From NCBI GenBank assembly GCA_015060255.1, contig SUYV01000001.1, positions 17,767-81,766 on the forward strand: a DNA stretch of 64,000 bases, in the 5' to 3' direction. Of this stretch, positions 28,782 through 38,809 are shown one piece after another. Every line of letters begins with the position of its first letter. The stretch's first letter is position 1. This DNA is from Bacteroidales bacterium. Lineage in GTDB: Bacteria; Bacteroidota; Bacteroidia; Bacteroidales; UBA932. Below the pieces are notes generated by a model, which was not told where the DNA came from, searched no databases, and worked only from the letters and a program-made list of their open reading frames with translations. The position numbers and the translations under genes are program-made.

Positions 28782-30158
28782 ATGAAGAATTACACGCTCC
28801 TTCTTGCTTCTGTTACACTGCTTCTTACGATGGCGTGTAAACCTGATCCAAAGGTTGACGTCTATGAGGGGCTTGAACATCAGACATATGTTGAGTCTGA
28901 TGAGACGTTCCCTAATCCTGAAAGAGGCTTATATACCCCGGTAAGTTATAAATCTGCATCTGCAAGACCCCTTTCTTCATCAGGAATTGAGACTCAGCGG
29001 GTGGCCAAGAAGACTCTTTTCTATACTTCGTATTATCCGAAGGACTATATGGAGGGAGATATTTCCGAGGAATTCCTCAATCTTATGAGACAAAATATGC
29101 AGGTTCTGAGAGAAGGTGGTGCTAAGTGTATCCTTCGTTTCGCTTATTCGGACAGTGAGTCTGAGAGACCTTGGGACCCTAAGCCGGAGATCGTCCAGCG
29201 ACATATACAGAATATAAAGCCTGTCCTCCAGGAGTATGGCGATGTGATACTGTGTTTTCAGGCAGGTTTCGTCGGTGTATGGGGCGAGTGGTACTATACA
29301 GAGAACTTCGTAAGCAATCCTAAGACTCCGGAGCAACATGCTCTTCGTAAGCAGGTGACAGATGCAATGCTTGATGCCCTTCCGACAGATCGTCAGATAG
29401 CTCTCAGGACACCGATGTTTGCAAGAATGATGTATGCGGATAGTTATACAGATACATTGACTGTCGAGACTGCTCATAATGGAACGCCAAGGTCACGCAT
29501 ATCGGCGTTCAATGACTGTTTCGGCGCTTCTGCCAATGATACAGGTACTTTCAGCAGCCAGGAAACGCGTGATTTCTGGAAGGCTGATACAAGATATGTA
29601 TTTATGGGTGGTGAAACTTGCGGATTGTCGGCGTTCTGTAATTGTCCTAACACTCTTAAGGATATGGAGGATTATCATTGGACTTACCTTAACAGTCAAT
29701 ATAATCTTGAGGTCATCAGCCGTTGGAGACAGCAGGGATGTATGCCGGAAATAGAGCGCAGACTCGGTTACAGGTTTTCACTTACCGATGTATACCATGA
29801 TAGGGAAGTCGTTGCAGGTCAGGATTTCAGAGTTGTCCTAAAACTGAAGAACTCAGGTTTTTCTGCTCCAGTCAACCCACGTGCTGTGGAACTCGTACTT
29901 GTTGACGGTAACGGAAAGAAGACAGTATACGAGCAGAAGGACGCGGATCCTCGTTACTGGTTTGCAGGCGAGACCGTGACCCTCGACAGGATCATCAAGA
30001 TTCCTGCTGACGCGACAGGCGAGTGTACTCTCTACCTCAACCTCCCTGACCCTAAGGTGACTATTCATGACAACCCTCGCTTCTCTATCCGTCTTGCAAA
30101 TGACGATGTTTGGGAAGAAGAAACAGGATACAACAAAGTAGTGACATTCAGCCTTTAA
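28782..30158 (+). CDS. DUF4874/DUF4832-type lipoprotein, paralog 1
   Basis: MACKPDPK lipobox; FPNPERGLY, GAKCILRFAYSDSESERPWDP, LQEYGDVILCFQAGFVGVWGEWYYTENF, FNDCFGASANDTGTF, MGGETCGLSAFCNC, NLPDPKVTIHDNPRFSIRLAND. Start moved from 28722 to ATG 28782. Confidence 0.8.
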   Translation: MKNYTLLLASVTLLLTMACKPDPKVDVYEGLEHQTYVESDETFPNPERGLYTPVSYKSASARPLSSSGIETQRVAKKTLFYTSYYPKDYMEGDISEEFLNLMRQNMQVLREGGAKCILRFAYSDSESERPWDPKPEIVQRHIQNIKPVLQEYGDVILCFQAGFVGVWGEWYYTENFVSNPKTPEQHALRKQVTDAMLDALPTDRQIALRTPMFARMMYADSYTDTLTVETAHNGTPRSRISAFNDCFGASANDTGTFSSQETRDFWKADTRYVFMGGETCGLSAFCNCPNTLKDMEDYHWTYLNSQYNLEVISRWRQQGCMPEIERRLGYRFSLTDVYHDREVVAGQDFRVVLKLKNSGFSAPVNPRAVELVLVDGNGKKTVYEQKDADPRYWFAGETVTLDRIIKIPADATGECTLYLNLPDPKVTIHDNPRFSIRLANDDVWEEETGYNKVVTFSL

Positions 30159-30170
30159 TCACTGACAATT

Positions 30171-31580
30171 ATGAAAAACATGTGTTACATGGCAATGGCC
30201 TTTGCGGCATTGCTTTTCCTCGGTTGTACTCAGGAATCAGGAAATTCATTGACTCCGTCAGGAAATCCATCGGATCTCGTGCCTGACAATGAACTTGTGA
30301 CAGCGGACTTTAAAGAGTCCGACAAGATATTTGCAAACCCTGAGCGCGGATTCTACAAGCACTATGACTTCCTGAGCTCATCTGCTTCCCCTCTGTCGGT
30401 TTCAGCTCTTAAGGCAGCTCGTGTGGAGAATAACATCACTTTGTTCTATACAGGCCACTACCTGACCGAGTTCGTGAAGTCTGACATTTCAGATAAGTTC
30501 CTCAATCTTGTCAGGACAAACATGCAGGCGCTTCGCGATGCAGGTGCAAAGTGCGTGCTCCGTTTCGCATATACCAACAGCCAGAGCAAGAAGCCTTATG
30601 ATGCAGAGCCTAAATGGGTGGCTCGTCATATAGAGCAGCTTAAACCTATTCTTCAGGAGTACAGCGACGTTATCCTCTGCTTCCAGTCAGGATTCATCGG
30701 TGTATGGGGTGAGGGATATTACACAGACAACTTCTTCTTCAACCCTCAGACTCCGGAGGATCATAAGCTCCGCAAGGAGGTTGTGGATGCTATGCTTGAT
30801 GCCATCCCTGCTGACCGTCAGGTTGCTCTTAGAACCCCTATGTTCAAGAGAAACATGTATGCGACAAGCTATACGGACACCTTGACACTTGCGACTGCTT
30901 ACGACGGATCTGCAAAGGCACGTATATGTGCATTCAACGATTGCTTCGGTGCATCGGCTGACGACTACGGCACTTTCATCGGGAAGGACACCCGCGAATA
31001 CTGGAGAAAGGAGACAAGATATACCCTAATGGGAGGAGAGACCTGCGGTCTTTCGGATTACTGCAAGTGCAAGCAGTCCATCAAGGATTGTGAGGACTTC
31101 CACTGGACATATATGAACAGCGGCTACAATGCTGATGTTCTCAACCGTTGGACATCTGACGGATGTATGGATGAGGTAAAGCGTCGTCTGGGTTATAGAC
31201 TGTCCCTCGTGAATGTCGCGACTTCCAAGGCATCTGCAGGAGAGAATCTCCGAGTTAAGTTCAATATGAAGAACTCAGGCTTTGCCGCTCCTGCGAATCC
31301 TCGTCATATCGAGCTTGTACTTGTTGACGGAAAGGGTGATAAGACCGTATATGAGTTCAAGGATGTGGATGTGCGTTATTGGTTCGCGAACGAGACCGTG
31401 ACAGTCGACAAGGTGATCGCACTTCCAAAGGATGCTTCAGGTGACTGTACCTTGTACCTGAACCTTCCTGATCCTAAGGAGACCCTTCATGACAATCCTC
31501 TCTTCTCCATCCGTCTTGCAAATGACGGCGTATGGAATGAGAAGACTGGTTACAATAAGATGGCGGAATTCAAATTATGA
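30171..31580 (+). CDS. DUF4874/DUF4832-type lipoprotein, paralog 2
   Basis: FLGCTQE lipobox; same motif series as paralog 1 (NPERGFY, GVWGEGYYTDNF, MGGETCGLSDYCKC). Confidence 0.8.
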   Translation: MKNMCYMAMAFAALLFLGCTQESGNSLTPSGNPSDLVPDNELVTADFKESDKIFANPERGFYKHYDFLSSSASPLSVSALKAARVENNITLFYTGHYLTEFVKSDISDKFLNLVRTNMQALRDAGAKCVLRFAYTNSQSKKPYDAEPKWVARHIEQLKPILQEYSDVILCFQSGFIGVWGEGYYTDNFFFNPQTPEDHKLRKEVVDAMLDAIPADRQVALRTPMFKRNMYATSYTDTLTLATAYDGSAKARICAFNDCFGASADDYGTFIGKDTREYWRKETRYTLMGGETCGLSDYCKCKQSIKDCEDFHWTYMNSGYNADVLNRWTSDGCMDEVKRRLGYRLSLVNVATSKASAGENLRVKFNMKNSGFAAPANPRHIELVLVDGKGDKTVYEFKDVDVRYWFANETVTVDKVIALPKDASGDCTLYLNLPDPKETLHDNPLFSIRLANDGVWNEKTGYNKMAEFKL

Positions 31581-33706
31581 AAAAGGTTATTGCCATATTG
31601 ATCGGGACGGTGTTGCTGATTGCTTGTAATGATCCTATAGCACCGGAACCGGAGCCGGATGTAAATACCGGCTCGACTGTCTTCAATTGTGTATTGCCTG
31701 CTGTTGAATATGGCAAGGCTGCATGGGAACCGGGCGATAAGATTCTGTTTCATGGAGGAAGTGCAGACAATCAGAAAATTGTCACTCTGACGGAAGCAGA
31801 TATCGTTGATGACACATTATGCTCTGTCGATCTGGCCGGAATAGTTCCATATAAGGCAGTAAATGTGAATGTGAGATATTTTGCAGCATATCCGGCTGAA
31901 CTCGTAAATAATGAAGGCGAGTGCAAGGATATGAATACTTTCACCAAGGCGAATACTCTGCTGATGAGCGGCTATGACGCTGAAGACAATAAAATCATCT
32001 TCAGATATATTGTGGGCGGACTGGTTTTTGTCGTTGACGGAGATTTTGATTCTTATGAGATGGTGGGAAATTATGGAGAGAATCTTGGTTATGAGACCGT
32101 TTCATGCCGTATTACAGATAGAATCAACATTTCAGGTATGAATCAGACAGGAGCCATGAAGGTTCGTACTGGATCTGTCGTTGCAGACGGAAAGACTGTC
32201 AATACGATATATTTCCCTTACAATCAACCGTCATTTATTGATGGATTCAAGTTGTATATGTGCAAGGGAGGCAAGCGTGTGCTGGTTTTGAATACGGCTG
32301 ACCAGATTAGTATTCCAAGGGGAGCTTTTATGGATCTCGGTGATATTACTCCACTTCTTGTTGAGAATGTAGAGCCGGATAATTCCGTTCATGAGCCGGA
32401 TGTCCTCCCTGACTACAGTCACCTCAGCCATCTTTCATTTACCGAGTCTGACGATCTTTTCCCTAATCCTGAGAGGGGATTCTATTTTACACAGAGTTTC
32501 AAGTCTGCCTCTGCCAGCCTTCTTACAGCAAGCAAGATCAAGCAGAACAGACTCCAGAACAGGACCATCTGCTATCTTGGCTTCTATCCTAAGAAGTATA
32601 TGAACGGCCACATTGCGGATGACTTCCTTCAGATGGTACGCAACAACATGCAGGTTCTCCGTGAGAACGGAGCAAAGTGCATCATGCGTTTCGCATATTC
32701 TGACAGCGAAAATGAAAAACCATGGGATCCTACGCCAGAGGTCGTTCAGATGCATATCTCCGACATCAAGCCTATCCTCCAGGAGTACAGCGACGTGATC
32801 ATGTGCCTTCAGGCAGGTTTCGTGGGAGTATGGGGTGAGTGGTACTATACAGAAAATTTCGAGTTCGCACCATCGACCCCAGAGGAGCATGCTCTTCGTA
32901 AGGAAGTGGTTGACGCTATGCTTGATGCGCTACCAACAGATCGTTCGGTCGGTCTTCGTACTCCGATGTTCAAGAAGAACATGTATGCAGACAGTTATCG
33001 TGACACATTGACTCTCGCAACTGCATATGATGGCTCGCCTAAGGCGCGTCTGAGCGGTTTCAATGACTGTTTCGGAGCTTCTGCAAATGACCTTGGAACA
33101 TTTGACAACATTTTGACACGTGAGTATTGGAAAAGAGATACGAGATATGTGCTGATGGGAGGAGAGACTTGTGGGGTGTCTTCTTTCTGCGAGTGTGATG
33201 TCACCCTCAAGGATTGTGAAGACTACCACTGGACTTATCTCAACATCGAGTACAATCGTCAGGTGCATAACGTATGGAAGAACGGAGGCTGCTGGGATGA
33301 GATCGAGCGTCGTCTTGGTTACAGACTTTCATTTGCCGATGTATATCATTCGACTCCTGCAGCTGGTGAGGAGATGACAGTGGCACTTCAGATCAGGAAC
33401 TCCGGATTTGCAGCTCCGATGAACGGCCGCGGCTTTGAGATCATCCTGATTGATGAAAACGGAAAGAAGACCATATATGAGTTTGATGACGTCGACCCTC
33501 GTTATTGGTTTGCCGGAAGGACAGTAAACATTGAGAAGGCCATCGCAATTCCTTCTGATGCATCAGGAAACTGCACCTTGTACCTCAATCTTCCGGATCC
33601 TAAGCCGGCCCTGCATGACAATCCACGATTCTCGATCCGCCTTGCCAACGACGGCATATGGAACGAAGACTACGGATATAATAAGATAATGGAATTTACG
33701 CTTTAA
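31577..33706 (+). CDS. Two-module lipoprotein: N-terminal lipoprotein module plus DUF4874/DUF4832-type, paralog 3
   Basis: LIACNDP lipobox; N-terminal module homologous to that of 33711-36236; C-terminal NPERGFYFTQ...GVWGEWYYTENF...MGGETCGVSSFCEC. ATGA overlap with the preceding gene. Confidence 0.8.
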   Translation: MKKVIAILIGTVLLIACNDPIAPEPEPDVNTGSTVFNCVLPAVEYGKAAWEPGDKILFHGGSADNQKIVTLTEADIVDDTLCSVDLAGIVPYKAVNVNVRYFAAYPAELVNNEGECKDMNTFTKANTLLMSGYDAEDNKIIFRYIVGGLVFVVDGDFDSYEMVGNYGENLGYETVSCRITDRINISGMNQTGAMKVRTGSVVADGKTVNTIYFPYNQPSFIDGFKLYMCKGGKRVLVLNTADQISIPRGAFMDLGDITPLLVENVEPDNSVHEPDVLPDYSHLSHLSFTESDDLFPNPERGFYFTQSFKSASASLLTASKIKQNRLQNRTICYLGFYPKKYMNGHIADDFLQMVRNNMQVLRENGAKCIMRFAYSDSENEKPWDPTPEVVQMHISDIKPILQEYSDVIMCLQAGFVGVWGEWYYTENFEFAPSTPEEHALRKEVVDAMLDALPTDRSVGLRTPMFKKNMYADSYRDTLTLATAYDGSPKARLSGFNDCFGASANDLGTFDNILTREYWKRDTRYVLMGGETCGVSSFCECDVTLKDCEDYHWTYLNIEYNRQVHNVWKNGGCWDEIERRLGYRLSFADVYHSTPAAGEEMTVALQIRNSGFAAPMNGRGFEIILIDENGKKTIYEFDDVDPRYWFAGRTVNIEKAIAIPSDASGNCTLYLNLPDPKPALHDNPRFSIRLANDGIWNEDYGYNKIMEFTL

Positions 33707-33710
33707 TGAT

Positions 33711-36236
33711 ATGAAACGACTTTTCACAACTGCCATCGCATGTGCATCTATTGTTTTATGCTTCTCATGCGAGAGGAATGTCGGACCGGAGCAGAACGGT
33801 CCGGATACAGCGAATAAATATGCTTGTGAACTCCCTGAAGCCTATGTCAATGGCAAGCAGGCATGGGTGCCAGGAGATCAGATTCTCGTTCACGGCGAAT
33901 ACACCAAGGATCAGTCAATCGTAACATTGACATCTGCCGATATTTCAGCGGATGGTAAGACCTGTTATGTGGGCGTCGGAGACATTCCTCCTTATGAGCA
34001 GAAAATCGTCAAGTCAAAATATTATGTGGCATATCCTGCAGAACTTGTCAGCAATATCAGCCAATGCAAGGATATGAACAACTTCACCGGGACAAATGCA
34101 TTGCTCCTGAGTGGTTATGACAGCGGAAAGAAATTTGTGTTCGAATCTCTTGTCGGCGGTTTTGCCTTTACTGTTTCAGGTGATTTTGACTCATATGAGG
34201 TACGCGGAAACAATGAGGAAGTCATAGGATATACTTCTTTGACATGCCAGGTCAATTCGAATACAAAGCTATATGCAAAGTCGAGAGGTACTGCACTTGC
34301 TGTTCTTGATGGTAGTGTGAAAGCTGACGGCAAGACTGTCAACCATATCTGTTTCCCTGACCAGCCTTCTTTCACTGACGGCTTCAATATCATTTTCTTT
34401 AAGAATGGAAAGTCTGTAAAGAGTTTCTATACAGAGGAAAGGTTTCAGGTCACGAGAAGTGAATTCATTGACTTAGGTGACATAACTTCCAAACTGGCAG
34501 ATTTCAGCCAGTCGGGAGACAGTCATGTTTCTGCTATTCCGACAGCCGATGCTGTTGATCTTGGCGCTGCATCTACAGCAAACAGCTATATCGTAACCGC
34601 CCCGGGTGTTTATACTTTTAAGGCGGTCAAAGGAAACAGTTCCGTTGAACTTGCGTCAATAGGCTCTGTCGAACTCCTTTGGGAGACTTGGGGCACAACT
34701 GAAGAAGTGACTCCGAACAGCGTGATATCAGCAGTGGATTTTGAAAAGGATCAGATTTATTTCAGAGTTGATGAAGGCTTCCATCCTGGAAATGCCGTGA
34801 TCGCTGTGAAGAATAATATGGACGTGATCATGTGGAGCTGGCACATATGGGTGCCTGAGACTCCGATTACAGAAGATCTCTATGGCGTTTCCAGAAAGAA
34901 GTCCATGGACCGTAATCTGGGAGCACTCGTGGCGGCATCGGCTGATGGCGCATCTCCTAAGTCTGCAGGTCTCTTCTACCAGTGGGGCCGCAAGGATCCG
35001 TTCCCGGGAGTCGGTGATTTCGCCAGCGGTGAGCCTGCAAAGGTTGCCGGCCAGGAGATGACTCTCTTCGGAGGTCAGATGACATTGGCCAAGACTCTTA
35101 AGAATCCGACTGCCTTTGCAGATTATAATGGCAGTTGGAACGAAACGAAGACTCTTGATATGTGGAACAGTACCAAGACTATGTATGATCCATGTCCTCC
35201 GGGATATAAGGTACCATATCGTTCAGAGGTAGTTCTTTATTCAAACTATCCTTGGGAGGTCCCTGGTTGGTCTTATGTTCCTGAAAAGAATATGCTTACC
35301 GTAGGAAATCCTGAAACCGTATATCCTCTTGGAGGTTATATCACTACAGCGGGACAGTATAGCCAGTATGGAGAAGGCACCCGTCTATGGTGCGCTCGCG
35401 AATCAGATTCTGCGACAGATGGATATAATTTCCGTATTTTCCCAGATGAAAATGGTGACGGCGCCTCATACGGCAATGGTACCAAGCCTAAGTCAAATGG
35501 TTTTGCTGTACGTTGTGTCAGCCTTGATTCTGTTCCATTCGAGAATGAACCGGGAACTCCTGTTAAAGGGTCATATAAAAAGTATAGTGCGGCCATAACC
35601 GAACTGTCAGGTCTATGTCTGCATACTGATGGTTCATTCCTTTGGGGAGTCGGTGACCAGGGTATGTTGGCGAAGATCGGTTTTGAGGGTCAGGTCGAAA
35701 AGGTGTTCTCTCAGTCCCTTGATATGGAGGCTGTAACCATAAATCCTGAGACCGGAGACTTGTATCTTGGTTGTGAAAGCAATTTCATAGGCATTGTAAA
35801 GGCTCCTGAATACAAGAAGGCAGAGGCGTTGTTCTATGTAGAGGATGCTGCTGATTATGGCAATAGCGGCGTAGAGGGTATTTCTTGGTATAAGGACGGA
35901 ATGATTCTCGTTGGAGCACAGATAGATGCCAGACTTTGGGCATATAAGCTGGATGGCACGGAAGTATGGACCAAGAGTCTCAAGACAGTGGCTATCGGCT
36001 GTCAGGAGATTGCAGACATCTGCTATGACCCTGTGAAAGATCAGATATGGATCATCGACTCCGAGTCACAGTCAATCTACCTCTTCAACGGTGACGCTAC
36101 AAAGCACCTCGCTACTTATAAGGTTAATTTTGCCGGCAACTGCGAATCAATATACCTGGATTATGAACGTAATTGCGTATGGGTGGCAGATGATTCTGAA
36201 GGATCTGCACTTTTCCGCGTAGACTTTACATTTTAA
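33711..36236 (+). CDS. Three-module lipoprotein: N-terminal module shared with paralog 3, Fib_succ_major-like domain, SdiA-regulated/YjiK-like beta-propeller
   Basis: CFSCER lipobox; DRNLGALVAASADGASPKSAGLFYQWGRKDPFPG; C-terminal VEGISWYKDGMILVGAQ..., YDPVKDQIWIIDSESQSIYLF, CESIYLDYERNCVWVADD. Confidence 0.65.
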   Translation: MKRLFTTAIACASIVLCFSCERNVGPEQNGPDTANKYACELPEAYVNGKQAWVPGDQILVHGEYTKDQSIVTLTSADISADGKTCYVGVGDIPPYEQKIVKSKYYVAYPAELVSNISQCKDMNNFTGTNALLLSGYDSGKKFVFESLVGGFAFTVSGDFDSYEVRGNNEEVIGYTSLTCQVNSNTKLYAKSRGTALAVLDGSVKADGKTVNHICFPDQPSFTDGFNIIFFKNGKSVKSFYTEERFQVTRSEFIDLGDITSKLADFSQSGDSHVSAIPTADAVDLGAASTANSYIVTAPGVYTFKAVKGNSSVELASIGSVELLWETWGTTEEVTPNSVISAVDFEKDQIYFRVDEGFHPGNAVIAVKNNMDVIMWSWHIWVPETPITEDLYGVSRKKSMDRNLGALVAASADGASPKSAGLFYQWGRKDPFPGVGDFASGEPAKVAGQEMTLFGGQMTLAKTLKNPTAFADYNGSWNETKTLDMWNSTKTMYDPCPPGYKVPYRSEVVLYSNYPWEVPGWSYVPEKNMLTVGNPETVYPLGGYITTAGQYSQYGEGTRLWCARESDSATDGYNFRIFPDENGDGASYGNGTKPKSNGFAVRCVSLDSVPFENEPGTPVKGSYKKYSAAITELSGLCLHTDGSFLWGVGDQGMLAKIGFEGQVEKVFSQSLDMEAVTINPETGDLYLGCESNFIGIVKAPEYKKAEALFYVEDAADYGNSGVEGISWYKDGMILVGAQIDARLWAYKLDGTEVWTKSLKTVAIGCQEIADICYDPVKDQIWIIDSESQSIYLFNGDATKHLATYKVNFAGNCESIYLDYERNCVWVADDSEGSALFRVDFTF

Positions 36237-36239
36237 ACT

Positions 36240-37511
36240 ATGAAAAAGATACTGTACATAGCCGCCCTTTTGGCTGCATTCGCATGCACTCCTGCAAACA
36301 AGGAAGGCGGAGACTATGCGGACTTCGACCGCGTACCTCTTCAGAGCGAGATCGAGAACGTACAGCCGATGACCGGTATCGTGCTCTGGAATACCAATGG
36401 ACGCTCGGTCACTGCAAAGGACAAGATCCAGCTTGAGTATTCTTACATGCTCTATAACGATGTCTGCAAGGAGCAGGGAGTATACGACTGGACTCCGATG
36501 GACAAGCTGCTGGAGCAGGTAGCATCTCGCGGACACCAGGCTGTCGTTCGTTTCCGCTATACTTATGTAGGTCAGCAGTGCGCTGTCCCTGATTATATCA
36601 AGGCTTGGCCGGGATACGAGGAGACAAAGGGCAAGAGCGAGGGCAGGGATACATATTTCCCTGACTGGCGCTGCGAGGAACTCCAGAGATTCCACCTCGA
36701 GTTCCACAAGAAGTTTGCAGAACGTTATGACTCTGACCCTCGTCTGGCATTCGTTCAGACAGGATTCGGACTCTGGGCAGAGTACCATATCTATGACGGT
36801 CCTTGCAAGATAGGTAAAACATTCCCTTCCCATCAGTTCCAGGAGACATTCTTCAGGGAGATGCAGAACTACTTCAAGGAGACCACATGGAGCATTTCCA
36901 TCGATGCGGCTGATGCGTTCTATTCTCCTTTGAACGCAAAGAAGGAACTCCTCAATATCCCGTTCGGAAACTTCGATGATTCTTTCATGCACGAGACCCA
37001 TCATCAGTACAACCGCGACTGCTGGATGTTCTTTGGAGAAGACCGTTACAAGATAGGTCCTCGCGGAGGCGAGTTCAGCTATTACTCGGACTACGACCAG
37101 AGACATTGTCTTGATAAGGAGGGTATGTACGGACGTACATTCGAGAGTCAGGTTGCAGAGTATCATATGACATACATCCTCGGCAACGACCAGCCTGGAT
37201 ACCAGACCATGGACCGCATCAAGGAGGCTTCGATGTCGATGGGATATAAGTTCGAGATCAAGGACTTCCGCGTGAAGGGTAATGAGGCGGCAGTGCTCAT
37301 CACCAACATCGGCGTAGCTCCGATCTATAGAGATGCCTATGTCGCTGTCGGTGGTGTAAGGGGCGAGTACTCTCTCAAGAACCTCATGCCGGGCGATGAG
37401 GTCTGGATCCATATAAAGGGCGATGGCGTGTCGGCTCAGGCAGTGCCAGCAATAGAGTGCGACCACCTTGTGCCTGGACAGAAGATAGAATATAAAGCTG
37501 ATGTGAAATAA
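36240..37511 (+). CDS. DUF4832-type lipoprotein, paralog 4
   Basis: AFACTPAN lipobox; LQSEIENVQPMTGIVLW, GHQAVVRFRYTYVGQ, FVQTGFGLWAEYHIYDG, RGGEFSYYSDY. Confidence 0.75.
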   Translation: MKKILYIAALLAAFACTPANKEGGDYADFDRVPLQSEIENVQPMTGIVLWNTNGRSVTAKDKIQLEYSYMLYNDVCKEQGVYDWTPMDKLLEQVASRGHQAVVRFRYTYVGQQCAVPDYIKAWPGYEETKGKSEGRDTYFPDWRCEELQRFHLEFHKKFAERYDSDPRLAFVQTGFGLWAEYHIYDGPCKIGKTFPSHQFQETFFREMQNYFKETTWSISIDAADAFYSPLNAKKELLNIPFGNFDDSFMHETHHQYNRDCWMFFGEDRYKIGPRGGEFSYYSDYDQRHCLDKEGMYGRTFESQVAEYHMTYILGNDQPGYQTMDRIKEASMSMGYKFEIKDFRVKGNEAAVLITNIGVAPIYRDAYVAVGGVRGEYSLKNLMPGDEVWIHIKGDGVSAQAVPAIECDHLVPGQKIEYKADVK

Positions 37512-38809
37512 TGAGAAGGTTTTTAATCATATTTTCTACCTTGTTTCTAGGAATGACTGCCTTGAGTTGTTCAAAAAACATACAGAAAAATGGCGGTGAG
37601 TATGCTCATCTGGATCGGATTCCGCTCCAAAGCGAGATAAAGAACGTGCAGCCGATGACAGGCATAGTCCTATGGAGCACCAATGGCCGTTCTACTACTG
37701 CAAAAGACAAGCTCCAACTTGAGTTTGCCTATCTTCTCTACAGTGACATCTGCAAAGAGAAGGATGTGTATGACTGGAGTTCTATGGATGCACTTCTGGA
37801 AAAGGTCGCATCAAGAGGACATCAGCTGGTTATGAGATACCGCTACACTTATGTGGGACAGCAGTGCGCTGTTCCGGACTATATCAAGTCTTGGCCAGGA
37901 TATGAGGAAACCGTTGGCAAGAGCGAAGGCAGGGATACATATTTCCCTGACTGGCGTTGTGAGGAACTCCAGAGGTTCCATCTTGATTTCTATAGAAGGT
38001 TTGCAGAGCGCTATGACAATGATCCCCGTCTGGCGTTCGTTCAGGTAGGATTCGGCCTCTGGGCAGAATATCACATCTATGATGGTCCGAGGATCATCGG
38101 CCAGACTTTTCCTTCGCATGAATTCCAGGAGGTGTTCTTTAAGGAAATGGATAAGTATTTTAAGAATACCACATGGAGCATTTCGAAGGATGCAGCTCCG
38201 GAGCTTTACTCTCCGTTTGAAGCAAAACCTGAGCTTCTTGACATCCGTTTCGGTCTTTTTGACGACTCTTTCATGCACGAAACCCACCACAAGTATAACC
38301 GTGACTGCTTGCTGTTCTTCAATTATGATGAGCGATATAAGATCGCTCCTATGGGTGGCGAATTCAGTTATTATACGACATATGACCAGCAGCACACCCT
38401 GGATAAGGAAGGAATGTATGGACGACTGTTCGAGGATGAGGTTGCCAAATATCATATGACTTATATAAACGGCAACGATCAACCTAAGTACCAGACCATG
38501 GACCGCATCAAGGAGGCTTCGATGTCAATGGGATATAAGTTCGAGATCAAGGACTTCCGCGTGAAGGGTAATGAGGCGGCAGTGCTCATCACCAACATCG
38601 GCGTAGCTCCGATCTATAGAGATGCCTATGTCGCTGTCGGTGGTGTAAGGGGCGAGTACTCTCTCAAGAACCTCATGCCGGGCGATGAGGTCTGGATCCA
38701 TATAAAGGGCGATGGCGTGTCGGCTCAGGCAGTGCCGGCAATAGAGTGCGACCACCTTGTGCCTGGACAGAAGATAGAATATAAGGCAGATGTTAATGAT
38801 AAGGTTTGA
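37511..38809 (+). CDS. DUF4832-type lipoprotein, paralog 5
   Basis: ALSCSKN lipobox; highly similar to paralog 4 with near-identical 3' end; start overlaps the previous stop (TAATG). Confidence 0.75.
   Translation: MRRFLIIFSTLFLGMTALSCSKNIQKNGGEYAHLDRIPLQSEIKNVQPMTGIVLWSTNGRSTTAKDKLQLEFAYLLYSDICKEKDVYDWSSMDALLEKVASRGHQLVMRYRYTYVGQQCAVPDYIKSWPGYEETVGKSEGRDTYFPDWRCEELQRFHLDFYRRFAERYDNDPRLAFVQVGFGLWAEYHIYDGPRIIGQTFPSHEFQEVFFKEMDKYFKNTTWSISKDAAPELYSPFEAKPELLDIRFGLFDDSFMHETHHKYNRDCLLFFNYDERYKIAPMGGEFSYYTTYDQQHTLDKEGMYGRLFEDEVAKYHMTYINGNDQPKYQTMDRIKEASMSMGYKFEIKDFRVKGNEAAVLITNIGVAPIYRDAYVAVGGVRGEYSLKNLMPGDEVWIHIKGDGVSAQAVPAIECDHLVPGQKIEYKADVNDKV

Noticed and set aside
36147-37466. 439-aa minus-strand ORF opposite DUF4832-type paralog 4 (with a 76-aa sister at 38525-38755)
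   Set aside because: Antisense shadow of strongly codon-biased plus-strand genes; similarity between the two antisense ORFs is explained by the duplicated sense sequence. No promoter or start context.
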